Assembly: GCA_036874045.1 (NCBI GenBank)
Contig: CM072335.1
Location: forward strand, 9,196,001 to 9,260,000
Direction of reading: 5' to 3'
Origin: Cymodocea nodosa
Lineage: Eukaryota > Streptophyta > Magnoliopsida > Alismatales > Cymodoceaceae
DNA: 64,000 nt
Shown one piece after another: positions 10,827 through 22,790 of this stretch; positions within the stretch are counted from its first letter, which is position 1, and every line of letters starts with the position of its first letter. A program made the position numbers and the translations under genes. The notes beneath the pieces are model-generated. The model saw nothing but the letters and a program-made list of their open reading frames with translations, had not been told where the DNA came from and made no database searches.

Positions 10827-12132
10827 TATCGATTAATATTCAAGTCCGAGTTCATGGGAGGAACCATTAGGATTAACCCCCTTCTCCCATAGGTCCCTAA
10901 GGCCTTCTCCCTTCACCCTCCAAGTCCTTCAGATACCTCAACCCATCACCCCTCGAGTCCCTCAGTAGGTTCCTCAACATAGTCAAATAACACACCTAGT
11001 AGCAAGTTTTTCAATTAATTCCTTGAAGTAACAAAATACAAGTTGAATCTGCATAAGGAGTTGTAAGAGTGTGTGAGCTATGTGCCCCCCCTTTTTTTTT
11101 TTTACATACAATTTATGGCTTTATGTAACATAAACATGATAAGGTCTAAAACAGGGACATTCTTATGCTAAAGTGTCTTAGAAATGCCACAATCTCTAAT
11201 TGACAACAATAATGAAGTCATTTTACAACTAGGAAAATAGTTATAACATGACTGACTACGAATTCTTAAATCATGCATATCTATTTCAGATTAGCCTATA
11301 TAACTATGAATAATAATTAGAGGCTTATCAAAAGGATATTTAAGCATTTATCTTATTCACAAACATAACTTTGGATGAAAGGGTTTTACAACATGTATGC
11401 ATGTGACTAAATTAAAGCATAGAATTCATTAACTTAGCAAGATCAATCCAAGTAATTCATGTAAATTCATAGTCCTACTTTTGTGCAAAAGTATGCATAA
11501 AAATTTAAAAGACTATCAATTTCTAAAGTATAATGTACTCTATCTTGAAATCTATCTCATCTATCAACTTTGAAAATTTACACAGAAATTCCTACACATC
11601 AAAATTTATTGCAAAAATACTCAAATTATAGATAAAGAAGTGTACTTTCATAGAAAAATAACTACTAGAAACTTTGAATCATGGTGTTGCAATGTTTTCT
11701 CCAAGGAAAAACTTCAGTTAGGTTAGTTTTGCTCTAAAACTGCATAACACCATTATCTTCACAAATTCATAAATCTCTCAATACAATTCCAAATTCAACA
11801 AATACTAATTTAAATGAAACTTTAAACATTTTAGCAACTCAGGAAAATCATGAAACTCAGATTTTACACCTTGCTTAAAACTAGAAAAGTTTTTGAAATC
11901 ACATTCTTAAAACAATTTTGTAATAAAAACCATACAACACTATGAATTGACCACACGAAGATTATCATTTCAATTCCAAAAGAGATTCACACCATCACTT
12001 AAATATACATTTAGCTCATATGGTGTTTCCTAGAAAAGGAAAAAAAAAGAAAGTAAAATACTTAGAAGAGAGATGCAATACACAAAGGAATATATTCACT
12101 AAACACAATTTCGAAGACTGTTAAAACACCAA

Positions 12133-12151
12133 GCTCCTCGGCAACAACACC
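12133..12151 (-). other. Primer-binding site, tRNA-Asp-like (element H)
   Basis: The minus strand reads TGGTGTTGTTGCCGAGGAG, seven bases after the LTR end. It is a near match to TGGCGCCGTTGCCGGGG, the complement of plant tRNA-Asp 3' ends used by Athila-type elements. The spacing AGTTTT before it is as in family G. Confidence 0.55.
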
Positions 12152-12158
12152 AAAAACT

Positions 12159-14725
12159 TGTAAGTACATTTGTTGTATTTAGAATTAAAACACAAAAATC
12201 CCAAATTTGACATTTATAAACCGCAAGCGCACGGTACCTATTGTATTTAGCATATGCAAGAGCAAGTTGATCCACAAGAAGCTTGTCTTAAATGAATTTA
12301 AGGAAATAAATGCTTAGCAAAATATTCACATCACTAAATCCATGATAAAATTTTAATGATAAATTAATAGGTGATAATTACATAAATACAATAAAGAGTT
12401 CAAATATCTCCTAAAATCCAATAAGCTCCTAAGGTTAAACCCTATGAAACTCAAGAGAATTAATGAGTTTCGTCTTTGAAATTACAATAATTAAGCCCAA
12501 CTTCTAACTCTCCTTACATCCAACCTAGATATTGAAAATCCAGAGAAAATATTGGTTGGAATCCTCGAGTTATCTTCAAAATGACAATAATTTCATGGAC
12601 TAAATCATTATAAAACTCTAGAAGTGTTGGATTTATTGATAGGGTGCAGAATTGTTCTGTAAACTTTCCAAAAATGCACCTTTGGTGCAAAAATCTTATC
12701 TCTGTCAAAACTCCATGAAATCCTATGAAATCAGAGGGCTTTGAACAAAGACTCGTACTACTAACATGGAAAATTGACAAAACAGCTTTCCATAAAGTTT
12801 GTAGTGCAGGCAATACTCAGGCATCGAGCATTGAAACTGGCAATCAAACAGGAATTCAAAACTGCTGCGACCTTTGAAAGAAAAAATCAAAAACCAACAA
12901 AATACATTCTAGAAAAATACAAAATTTACATGACTGTAATCTACACGAAATTTATTACAAAATAGAATCAAGAAACACTAAAAAACTCTACGAAAAACAT
13001 CTTCTATGAAAGGAATAATGTAGGGTAGGATTCTGTTTGGCTAGAATCTAGAACTACAAAAATCTGCTCCCTTCCTAACTTGTTCTTTGAAATCACAAAA
13101 AATATCTCTACTTATAATAACGATTTCTCCCAAAATAGGCATTGAAAAATCATGTAAAATTATGCACTGGAAATGGTTTCAAGTTATCTAAAATGACACG
13201 ATGATTTTACAGTCAAATCATCTTTAGTTGAAAATAACATTAAGCCCTAGTAAGGTGCGCAAAATGATCTTGAAATAAAAACTCAATAACTTGATCAATT
13301 CTTCATGAAAATCTATGAAATCACCGCTGAACGAAAGTAGACTCATCAATCTAATAAACCAAGGGAGAAATCGTATCAGACATTTCCATAAAACTACTAA
13401 TTGAAAATGTGATTTTGGACTAAGAATACACTCTTCGTATAAAATGGAAAAATCAAACCAAACGTGCTCAAAAAATTAAACAAAGTATACAGAAAGAATC
13501 GTCTTTTATTTCTCTACAAAAATAGCTTAAGAATTGATGAAAAACATTGAGAAAAACTTGATTTACAAAGTAAACAACACAAGGAAAGTTCTGTCTTTAC
13601 AATAATCAAACACCTTGACTACATATATTCACATATCTACACGAAAATCATTCATTTTCAAAGGCAAGTTTCATTAAACAAACTAAGAGTTTTACAACAT
13701 AAAAAATGAAGATTATACTACTAAAAATAAACCTAAACATGCAAAGACATATGCAATACAAAAACAACATCAAACACAATGATAACACACAACATATGCA
13801 AACATAATGATAGTTTTTAGTCAACCCAATCCAAGTTATACCTTTAAATCTCCAACACCTTGAAGTAAGCTCTTGAAGTTGGCCTCCCTCACGTCCTCAA
13901 AACTCCAACATGGCCTGCCACACCATGTTTTCCTTTTTAAATACTAAGGGGCTTTAAGATTTCACCAAAGGATGAAGGCAACAAGCTTCCTTCTCATGGA
14001 TGTCCACCAACCATGCACTAGTTGGCTCCTTCCTTGCTTTCTCCACACATATCACCTCCAAAGTGGATCAAGAGGCCTCTCCACAAGAGGTTCCTATTGT
14101 CCTCCATGCAAGAAAGTTGTACACCGAAGAAGAAGGGGAGTTGCACCCAACAAAATCACCTTCTATGCACCCATGTCCTTCCTTAGAGCTTCCACGAACA
14201 CAACTCCCTTGGGTCCAACTTGCTCTCTCCACGCACCACCAAAATCAGCAACACCGAAGAGAAAGTGACTTGCTTCCAAGGAGCTTTGGCCGCTGGAAAT
14301 CCAAGGAGAAGAAGGAGCCACGTTTTTGCTTGGAGAGGAGAAGACCAAACCTAGTTTTGGGTTGTCCTTCTCTTTAAATAGACTTGGTGGTTGATCTCTT
14401 CCTTGGTAGATCCAACGGTTGAGATTCATCCATCTTATTTCCTTTAGATAACCTTTAAAACTTAAGCAAACAAATTAAAATATAATAAGAAGAAAACATC
14501 TAAGACTTCTAAGTAAATAATCACTATTCATTCCCATGATCATTAAGTCAATAATCAACAAAAGGGCTAAGTTGTGCAAATTTAAGTCATTAGATCCCAT
14601 AATCATGCATACTCATGTAAATGCCTTTGTGATGATATTTCAATTATAATCATGCATTATTTAACATTTAAGTCATAAGAAGTACAAATAATATCACATA
14701 AAAATGCATAATTTTACTCTTTACA
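12159..14725 (-). repeat. LTR of element H (2567 bp)
   Basis: The minus strand starts TGTAAAGAG at 14725 and ends ACTTACA at 12159, giving TG...CA ends next to a primer site. A GC-richer stretch at about 13830-14440 gives accidental open frames on both strands. A TATA-like CTATTTAAAG lies near 14371-14380 on the minus strand. No second copy is in the window, so the ends are inferred. Confidence 0.5.
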
Positions 14726-14937
14726 ATATCTATTCTGGGAAACCAACTGGCTTGCTTGTGAGTCACCAAAGGCGTAGGAGCTTGGGTTCTACACAAGACA
14801 CTGATTTAACAATATATGCTTTGTTGTTAAGTGTTATTTTGTTATATATTTTGCTTTTATTTGTGAATGAAAAGTTTTTCAAAATCAAAAATCAAAAGAT
14901 ATTGAAGGAGATACAAAAGAACAAGGCATGTAATTGA
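14704..14937 (+). pseudogene. Small frame with one predicted membrane segment, element-derived
   Basis: The sequence has KPTGLLVSHQRRRSLGSTQ, then a strongly hydrophobic stretch (IYALLLSVILLYILLLF), then a Lys-rich tail. A related stretch is present on the minus strand at about 51480-51670 in the F-box-carrying element, with the hydrophobic core kept. It lies between the coding part and the 3' untranslated tail. It may be the C-terminal membrane anchor of an env-like product; this is inference. The first bases (14704-14725) lie in the LTR of H, so the shown start is accidental. Confidence 0.45.
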
Positions 14938-16423
14938 TTACTTATCCTGAATTACATTTAAACTCAGTTCGTGGAGTTATTCATTAACTCAATGGATTAA
15001 GTTCGTTGAGTTAGGTGCCAAGTCAACGAAACAATGTTCATGTTTGCTACAATTACTATATTTACTGTAAAATCTTTTACATTGAGGACAATGTAAAATG
15101 TAGGTATGGGGGGGAGGTAATTAGATTAAAGCCAAGTTAATTTTGTTAATTAGAGGAATTAGAATGGTGTTGCAAATTCCTATGGAAATTGAAAATTTTT
15201 TTTATTTATGAATTTGCTATAACTAACTGAAATTTCTTGTAACTATCTGATAATTGAAACTGTCAAATATTTTAGAACTGTAACTACCTAAATGTTATAT
15301 AAGATGCTACAAATTTTAATATTATACAAATCTAGATATAGTATCTTATGTTTTTGCTAAATTTTATGAGTTTAACAGTTTCACAATTTTAAAAAGAAAT
15401 CAGAATGCTTAACTAAAACTTAATAAATTATCTCAAATCCTAGAAGAACTGAAATGTTGATTTTTGGATTAAATGAAATACATATGATCAAGGATACATT
15501 TAATTTTATTGATTAAACTTGTACAATGATTTATGTGTAAATCTTATTAAACTACAGAAAAAGTATGAGCTTATTGATATGGATTCATATTTTCAAGAAT
15601 ATAGGAGATTTGTGTTTTATTGCATCTGTATTAATGAAATAGGTACATATATTGTGTCGAAAAGAAAAAGAGAAAAGAAAAAGAAAAACTTTGAGACTTT
15701 ATTGACTTGTTTGATCATGAGCCTTTTGTACTTGAGCAGATAGGTATGTAAGGATTGTTGACCTGAAAAAGGACTCTTTAAATTTGGCGACCTAAGATCC
15801 TGATCAGATCTAAGATTGTTGATTGAAAGCTCGATACATGGGTACACTAGAAAGCTCTTGTATGATTCAAGCTTTTCAAATTAACTTTTAAAGTACAAAT
15901 ATGCATATAATGTTCTGAAAAGATAAAAGGGTTTTGTGAAATACAGATATCTTTTGAATCAAGTATACTTTCTATTATCTAGGATTACTAAAGTATGAAT
16001 CTAGATTAGACTTTTGAAGTTATTTATTTGAGATACAATTCATTATTCTACTTGTTTTAATCATATTGAATTAGATTGTGTTTTGATTCGTATGTAGTTG
16101 AAATTTATTCTAGAAATCATATTTGGAAGATTCAGGATAACAGATATTTGGAAAGAAGAAAAAAAGATGATAATATAATTCCCACCTATGTGATGCTAAT
16201 ATATTTTGTATGTAATTTACATATGTTTTAAATATATTTGCAGGATGAAGAGGAGAAAACAATGTTAAAATAGATTACTAAAAAATACAAAATATCTATA
16301 TAGTAATCTAATTTATGTATTCTGAAGATACAAAATGAAAAATTAATTCTAGCACTTTAAAAAGACCAACTAGTTAAATCTTAGTTTGCTAAGGGACTAG
16401 CAAAATTTAAATATGGGGGAAAG
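14726..16423 (+). mobile_element. 3' internal tail of an Athila-like family G element
   Basis: It matches the minus-strand tail at 49964-51680 over its whole length. It holds the end of a small open frame with a membrane segment, a perfect hairpin at 15075-15098, a G-rich tract (GTATGGGGGGGAGG) near 15103-15116 and about 1.3 kb of AT-rich non-coding sequence. It ends in a polypurine tract (ATGGGGGAAAG) abutting the LTR at 16424. Confidence 0.7.
15075..15098 (+). other. Perfect hairpin upstream of a G-rich tract
   Basis: TTTTACATTG and CAATGTAAAA are separated by AGGA. The counterpart on the minus strand near 51310-51340 keeps the same shape with small differences. A 'TTGAGGACAA' stretch followed by a G-rich run is common after pol in plant Ty3 elements, so this may be a family signal. 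Confidence 0.6.
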
Positions 16424-18023
16424 TGTTTAGAATGAAAAAGTGCATAATATTAACGATTAAATGATGGTTAATTGCATAATATTTAGCTTATCATACGAGA
16501 ATTAAGCCATTATGTTATAATTGCACTATTATATGCTTTAATGAAAGAATCTGCATAAATTCAGGAAATTAACGTTAATTAAGTACATTTCTGAACTATC
16601 GGTAAGTTACAAGCTTTGAAATTCTTAAGTATCCGAATTTACTATTATTTCAGAGAGTTATATTACATGTACCGGACAATTATGTTTTAAATGCTAAAAG
16701 AATGTGTAGGTGAATAATAACAACTCATTGAGTTAGTGTTCTTTTTATTAAAAGATCACATCCCAACTCATTGAGTTACAGGTTTAAAGGTATAAAAGGA
16801 TCACATGAGAACTCGTTGAGTTAGTGAGTGAAAACCGTAAGTTATATATTGAACTCGTTAAGTTATAATTATGCACGTGTTGAATTTAAATGCTTTATTA
16901 TGTCACATGAGTTGCATGTGTATAACTCGTTAAGTTAGCATAACTATATGCGTTGAGTTACTTGAATACACACTAAGGAAATGCATTGTGTTAGTAGCTT
17001 ATTATTTTATAGTTAAATCAACGAAATAAGTCCATTGAGTTATCTGTAACTCCACAGACCATATATTTTCTAATATGCCACTGTAGTAGTTGCAGAAACA
17101 GGACATTCGAAGGACAACCAGGATTGCACGTATCATGTAGGAATTCACTTGTGGAATGAAGAAGAAATCACCATCGTTGATATGAATGAAGGAAATCCAA
17201 CTAATCATTTAAGCAAGAGAAGTTACTATTGTAAGGGATATAAAAGATGAAGAAAATGTGTGTGTAAAAAGAGGTGGAGAACCGCGCTAACTGCAAGAAG
17301 CATCGGAAGTTCCCTGAAGTTCCACACCATCACCATAATCACCAACCATCAGAGGTATGTGAGGATACTTTCCTAATGTCGGGTCGATTTCAAGCCAAAC
17401 ACGGTGCCTAACAACCACTATGAGGAGTGATCACATCGTGGGAAGAGAAGACATTTTCACCAAGCTCCAACTTATATCTCAAGAGATCGTAAAGCTTCTA
17501 GCCTTGGTTTCGAGTTGATTCCAATATCTGAAGAGGAGATCATCTTACAATTTTGGATTTGTGATTCTATAGGGAGAGGAGGCTAGATTGTAAGTGATTA
17601 AGTTTTTAGTGGTGTAATCGCGTCGCATGTAGTGACAGAAGTTTTTACTGTTGATGGAGATTTTTACATTTCACCCTTCACTCATCTTCAAGAACATATC
17701 AAAACAAAAATACCAAAAACAACAAATTATCTGTGTTTACATTTAGTATAAAAGTGTTGTATTGTTTGTTTTGTATCGTGATTAATGTTATAATTGTCAA
17801 TATTATGAATGTTTTATGTTAGTTTGATTCAGAAAATAGAAAATAGTTTTACTGTTTACTGAAATTGATTCGTTCCAGATACTTAAAGATTTTAATGGTT
17901 ACTATTTGAAACATTTGAATGTTAGAGTTGCTTAATGATAAATCTAATATTAACTAGCATTAAAGAGCATAATCTATGTTATTTACATTCTATGTAACCA
18001 CCCAATGGTTGGCCGAATTCCTC

Positions 18024-18032
18024 TATAAATAG
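18024..18032 (+). promoter_or_regulatory. TATA box of the G LTR
   Basis: TATAAATAG in the context GGCCGAATTCCTCTATAAAT. It lies about 25-30 bp before the palindrome cluster, so transcription is likely to start there and the palindromes would sit in the RNA leader. Confidence 0.55.
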
Positions 18033-18055
18033 CAGTATTTAACTTAAAAGATAGG

Positions 18056-18148
18056 CTCGTGGAGTTAACTTAAGTCCACAAGGTTAGTCCATTGAGTTAG
18101 CCATAACTCCACGAACTAGGTCCGTTGAGTTAACTGTAACTCAACGGA
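18056..18148 (+). repeat. Palindrome cluster in the G LTR leader
   Basis: At 18121-18148 TCCGTTGAGTTA and TAACTCAACGGA are separated by ACTG, a perfect 12-bp stem. Upstream, CTCGTGGAGTTAAC with AAGTCCAC forms a second near-palindrome. At 48266-48292 the equivalent is a near-perfect 27-bp palindrome. Confidence 0.8.
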
Positions 18149-18383
18149 GTGCTTAACTGAACACATATAAACTCCAATATAAAAATCGTAACAGTACACA
18201 ATTCTTACTCTATCACTCTATGGGATCGACTTATACTTACACACAAATACAATATACACTGTGTACTTACAGTTAAAATACAAATTGGACTTAATATCTA
18301 ATTTCTGTGGAAGATTGTTTATTTCTAAAAGCTATTGTTGATGTAATCATAAAAATAAAAGTTAACAATCAATACAAGTTTTC

Positions 18384-18402
18384 TAGCACCATTGCCGGGG
18401 AC
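18384..18402 (+). other. Primer-binding site, tRNA-Asp type (family G)
   Basis: TAGCACCATTGCCGGGGAC is close to TGGCGCCGTTGCCGGGG. It is followed by a short leader ending ATCAATAC near 18437, where the 3' tail of the next copy begins. Confidence 0.7.
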
Positions 18403-19578
18403 TAGTTTACAGATTTAATCTTTCACATCAATACAAGATGCTACAAATTTTACTATTAATACAAATATGGATATAGTATCTTAGGTTTTTACTGAATTTT
18501 ATGAGTTTAACAGTTTCACAATTTTAAAAAGAAATTAGAATGTTTAACTGAAACTTAGTAAATTATTTGAAATCTTAAAAGAGCTGAAATGTTGATTTTT
18601 GGATTAAATGAAATACATATGATCAATGATACATTTAATTTGATTGACTAAACTTGTAGAATGATTTACATGTAAATCTTATTAAATTACAGAAAAAGTA
18701 TGAGCTTATTGATATGGATTCATGTTTTCAGTAAATTATAGAAGTAGGATTATACGAGATTTGTGTTTTATTACATATATATTAATGAAATACAAATATA
18801 TACTATGTTGAAAAGAAGAAAAAAAAAGGAAAAAAAAGAGAGAAATACTTTGAGAGTTTATTGATTTGTTTGATCACGAGCCTTTTGTACTTGAGTAGAT
18901 AGGTATGTAAGGATTGTTGACTTGAAAAAGGACTTTTTAAATCTGGCAACCTAAGATCCTGATTAGATATAGGATTGTTGACTGAAAGCTTGATACATGG
19001 GTACATTAGAAAGCTCTTGTATGTTTCAAGCTTTTGAAATTAACTTTTAAAGTAAAAATATGCATATACTGTTCTGAAAAGATAAAAGTGTTTTGTGAAA
19101 TACAGATATCTTTTAAATCAAATATATTTTCTATTATCTAAGATTACTGAAGTATGAATCTAGATTAGACTTTTGAAGTTTTTTATTTGAGATACAATTC
19201 ATTATTCTTCTTGTTTTAATCATATGAAGTTGGATTGTGTTTTGATTCGTATGTAGTTGAAATTTATTCTAGAAATCATATTGGAAACTTCAGGATAGTG
19301 GATGTTTGAAAAGAAAAAAAATGATAATATAACTACCACCTATGTGATGCTAATATATTCTGTATGTACATTACATATGTTTAAATATATTTGCAGGTTG
19401 AAGAGGAGAAAACAATGTTAAAATAGATTACTGAAAAATACAGAATATCTTTATATTAATTTAATCTATGTATTCTGAAGATACAAAATGAAGAATTAGT
19501 TCTAGCACTTTAGAAAGACCAACTAGTTAGATCTTAGTAGTTTGCTAAAGGACTAGCAAAAGTTAAGTATGGGGAAAG
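18403..19578 (+). mobile_element. Short internal region between two G LTRs
   Basis: About 35 bp of leader are joined to a second copy of the non-coding 3' tail (compare 15300-16423), ending in the tract TATGGGGAAAG at about 19568-19578. No coding part is present, so the 16424-21287 unit is a reduced, non-autonomous form sharing an LTR with its left neighbour. Confidence 0.75.
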
Positions 19579-21287
19579 TGTTTAGAATGAAAAAGTGCAT
19601 AATATTAAGGGTAAAATGATGGTTAATTACATAATATTTAACTTATCATATGAGAATTAAGCCATTATGTTATAATTGCACTGTTATATGCTTTAATGAA
19701 AGAATTTGCATAATTTCAAGGAATTAGTATTAATTAAGTATATTTTTGAACTGTTGGTGAGTTACAGGTTTTTAATTCCTAAGTATCCGAATTGTTTGTT
19801 ATTTCGGAGAGTTATATTTCATGTATTAGACAATTATATTTTAAACACTAAAAGAATATTTTATTATTTCCTGGAGTACACGTGTTGAAACTTTAATACA
19901 TGACTTAAGTAGATTTTCGGTAAGTTATCTAGTAACTATCCGAAATGTATTTGAGCATCAAATAGTTAGGTTTGTAGGTATCCGAAACATTTGAACTCGT
20001 TAAGTTAGATTTATGCACGTGTTGAAATTAAATGCTTTATTATGTCACATGAGCTACACATGCTTAACTCATTAAGTTAGGATAACTATACACGTTGAGT
20101 TACTTGAATATACATTGAGGTAACACATTGTGTTAGTATTATGTAGAAATAGGAAATGTAAACTTTCGGATAGTTAACGTTTCGTTTTAGTTGAAGAGTT
20201 ATGTTAGAAACTCATATAATTAAGTTATCTACATGTGTGTTTTAATGTGTTTTAAGTTTTCACATGTGTTCCATGTACATTCGGTAATAAAAAATCAAAG
20301 AGTTAGATAACTGTTTGAGTTTTATACGTATGGATGGATAACTGTTTAAGTTTTATAAAATGACTAACGAACAAATAAGTTTTCTTGTTTAGTCATGTGT
20401 TTTGCAAGTGTAAGAACTAGAAGAGTTACAAGAAGATACAATACGAAGGAAAACCGCAATTGCACATATCACGTAGGAATTTACTCATGGAATGAAGAAG
20501 AAATCACCATCATTGATATGAATGAAAGAAATCCAACCAATCATTTAAGCAAAAACAGTTACTACTAGAAGAAATATAAAAGAAGAGGAGAAAAACTGTG
20601 AGAGTGTGTGGAGAACTGCACTAACTATAGGAAGCGTCGAAAGTTCTCTGAAGCTCCACAACACTACTAAAATCACCAACCATCGGAGGTCTGTGAGGAT
20701 ACTTTCTAGATGTCAGGTCGATTCCAAGCCAAACACGGTGACTAAAAACCACTATGAGAAGTGATTACGTCATAGGAAGGGAAGCCATTTTCACCAAGCA
20801 CTAACTCATATCTCAAGAAATCGTAAAGCTTCTAGCCTTGGTTTTGGGTTGATGCTAGTATATTGAAAAGGAGATCAACTTACAAGTCTTGGTTCACGAT
20901 TCTATAGGGAGAGGAGGCAAGATTGTAAATGGTTAAATTTTTAGTGGTGTAATCGCGTCACATGTAGCGACAGAAGTTTTTACTATCTATAGAGATTTTT
21001 ACATTTCACCTTTTGCTCATCTTTAGAAACACATCAAAACAAAAATACCAAAAATATTTCATTATCTATATTTACATTTAGTATTAAAGCGTCGTATTGC
21101 TTGTTTTATATCGTGATTAATGTTATCATTGTCATTGTGAATGTTTTATGTTTATTTGATTTAAAAAATAGAAAATAGTTTTATTGTTTACTAAAATTGA
21201 TTAATTTAAGATACTTAAAGATCTTAATGGTTACTATTTGAAATATCTGAATGTTAGTGTTGTTTAATGACAAATCTCAGATTAACT
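19579..21287 (+). repeat. Family G LTR, copy G2, mosaic
   Basis: It starts TGTTTAGAATG after a polypurine tract and follows G1 closely, except that about 20150-20440 is replaced by a piece that matches the family C (copia) LTR (compare 46079-46365). It stops near 21287 where sequence in the opposite orientation begins. Confidence 0.75.
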
Positions 21288-22790
21288 AATGTATTGATGT
21301 GAAAGATTATTTATGTAAACTGGTCCCTGGCAACGGTGCCAGAAAACTTGTATTGATTGTTAACTTCTGTTTTTATGTTATATCAACAATAGCTTTAGAA
21401 ATAAACAATCTTTCACACAAATTAGATATTAAGTCCAATTTGTATTTTAACTGCAAGTGCACAGTGTATATTGTATTTGTGTGCAAGTACAAGTCAATCC
21501 CACAAAGAGATGGAGTAAGAATTATATATTGTTACAATTTTTATATTGGAGTTTATATGTGTTCAGTTAAGCACTCTATTGAGTTAGTTAACTCAACGGA
21601 TCTAGTTCGTAGAGTTATGGCTAACTCAATGGACTAATCTCGTGGACTTAAGTTAACTCCATGAGCCTATCTTTTAAGTTAAATACTGCTATTTACAAAA
21701 GAATTTGGCCAACCATTGGGTAGTTCCATAGAATGTAAATAACATAGATTAAGCTCTTTAATGCTAGTTAATATTAGATTTTTCATTAAGCAACACTAAC
21801 ATTTAGATATTTCAAATAGTAACCATTAAAATCTTTAAGTATCTGGAACGAATCAATTTCAATAAACAATAAAACTATTTTCTATTTTCTGAATCAAACT
21901 AACATAAAACATTCACAATACTGACAATTATAACATTAATCACGATACAAAACAAACAATACAACACTTTTATACTAAATGTAAACACAGATAATTTGTT
22001 GTTTTTGGTATTTTTGTTTCGATATGTTCTTGAAGATGAGAGAAGTGTGAAATGTAAAAATCTCTATCCATAGTAAAAACTTCTGTCACTACATGCGACA
22101 CAATTACACCACTAAAAATTTAATCACTTACAATCTTGCCTCCTCTCCCTATAGAATTGCAAATCCAAAATTGTAAGATGATCTCCTCTTTAGCATATTG
22201 GCATCAACCCAAAACCAAGGCTAGAAGTTTTACGATCTCCTAAGATATGAGTCAGTGCTTAGTGAAAATAGCTTCCCTTCCCGCGACGCGATCACTCCTC
22301 ACAATGGTTGTCAGGCACTATGTTTGGCTCGGAATCGACCCAACATCAGGAAAGTATCCTCACAGACCTCCAATGGTTGGTGAATATGGTGATGGTATGA
22401 AGCTTTAGGGAACTTTCGACGCTTCCTATAGTTAGCGTGGTTCTCCACCCCTACACACACACTTTTTCTTCATCTTTTATATCCCTTACAGTAGTAACTG
22501 CTCTTGCTTAAATAATCAGTTGGATTTCCTTCATTCATATCAACGATGGTGATTTCTTCTTCATTCCACAAGTGAATTCCTACGTGATATGTGCAATCGT
22601 GGTTGTCCTTTGAATGTCCTGTTTCTACAACTACTACAGTGGCATATTAGAAAATATATGGTCTGTGGAGTTATAGATAACTCAACAAACCTACTTCGTT
22701 GATTTAACTATAAAACATGTGTAATAAAGAAAAAACTACTAACACAATGCATTACCTTAGTGTGTATTCAAGTAGCTCAACATGTATAGT
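21288..22790 (-). repeat. Family G LTR, copy G3, inverted, with leader and primer site
   Basis: The minus strand has the LTR (about 22790 to 21349), then a primer site at 21341-21322 (TGGCACCGTTGCCAGGGACC) and a leader ending ATCAATAC at about 21291. The G2 LTR follows immediately in the opposite sense. The distal part of this LTR is missing. Frames in it, including the one at 21299-21637, are accidental. Confidence 0.75.

Larger units (their letters stand above)
6691..10843 (-). mobile_element. Family C copia remnant: env-like region, polypurine tracts, LTR and primer site
   Basis: On the minus strand the order is env-like region (10826 to about 8230), three polypurine words (8030-7921), an LTR (7920-6714), then a primer-binding site (6711-6700). 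The LTR thus has a 3'-LTR context on one side and a 5'-LTR context on the other, as in a tandem pair sharing one LTR. It is cut on the left by element A and on the right by unrelated Ty3-type sequence. Broken. Confidence 0.75.
10844..14725 (-). mobile_element. Ty3-type LTR element remnant H
   Basis: Minus-strand order: LTR (14725-12159), a tRNA-Asp-like primer site (about 12151-12133), then leader and internal sequence down to 10844, where it meets the C env-like region. The internal part shows no clear coding motif. It is AT-rich, with a C/T-rich patch at 10860-10980 and a C/T run near 11083-11103. Family assignment rests on the primer site only. Confidence 0.5.
16424..18376 (+). repeat. Family G LTR, copy G1 (1953 bp)
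   Basis: It starts TGTTTAGAATG after a polypurine tract and ends ATACA, seven bases before a tRNA-Asp-type primer site. Having both contexts means it serves as 3' LTR to the left and 5' LTR to the right. It contains a TATA box at 18024-18032 and a run of palindromes at 18056-18148. Related copies: 19579-21287, 21349-22790, 26144-28064 and 47958-49963. Confidence 0.85.

Noticed and set aside
13972-14429. Overlapping frames on both strands in a GC-richer patch
   Set aside because: They lie in the LTR of element H, overlap each other on both strands and show no domain; low stop density is explained by base composition.
21299-21637. 112-codon frame as a gene
   Set aside because: It runs through primer site and LTR of inverted copy G3; no domain, and the cysteine-rich look is accidental.
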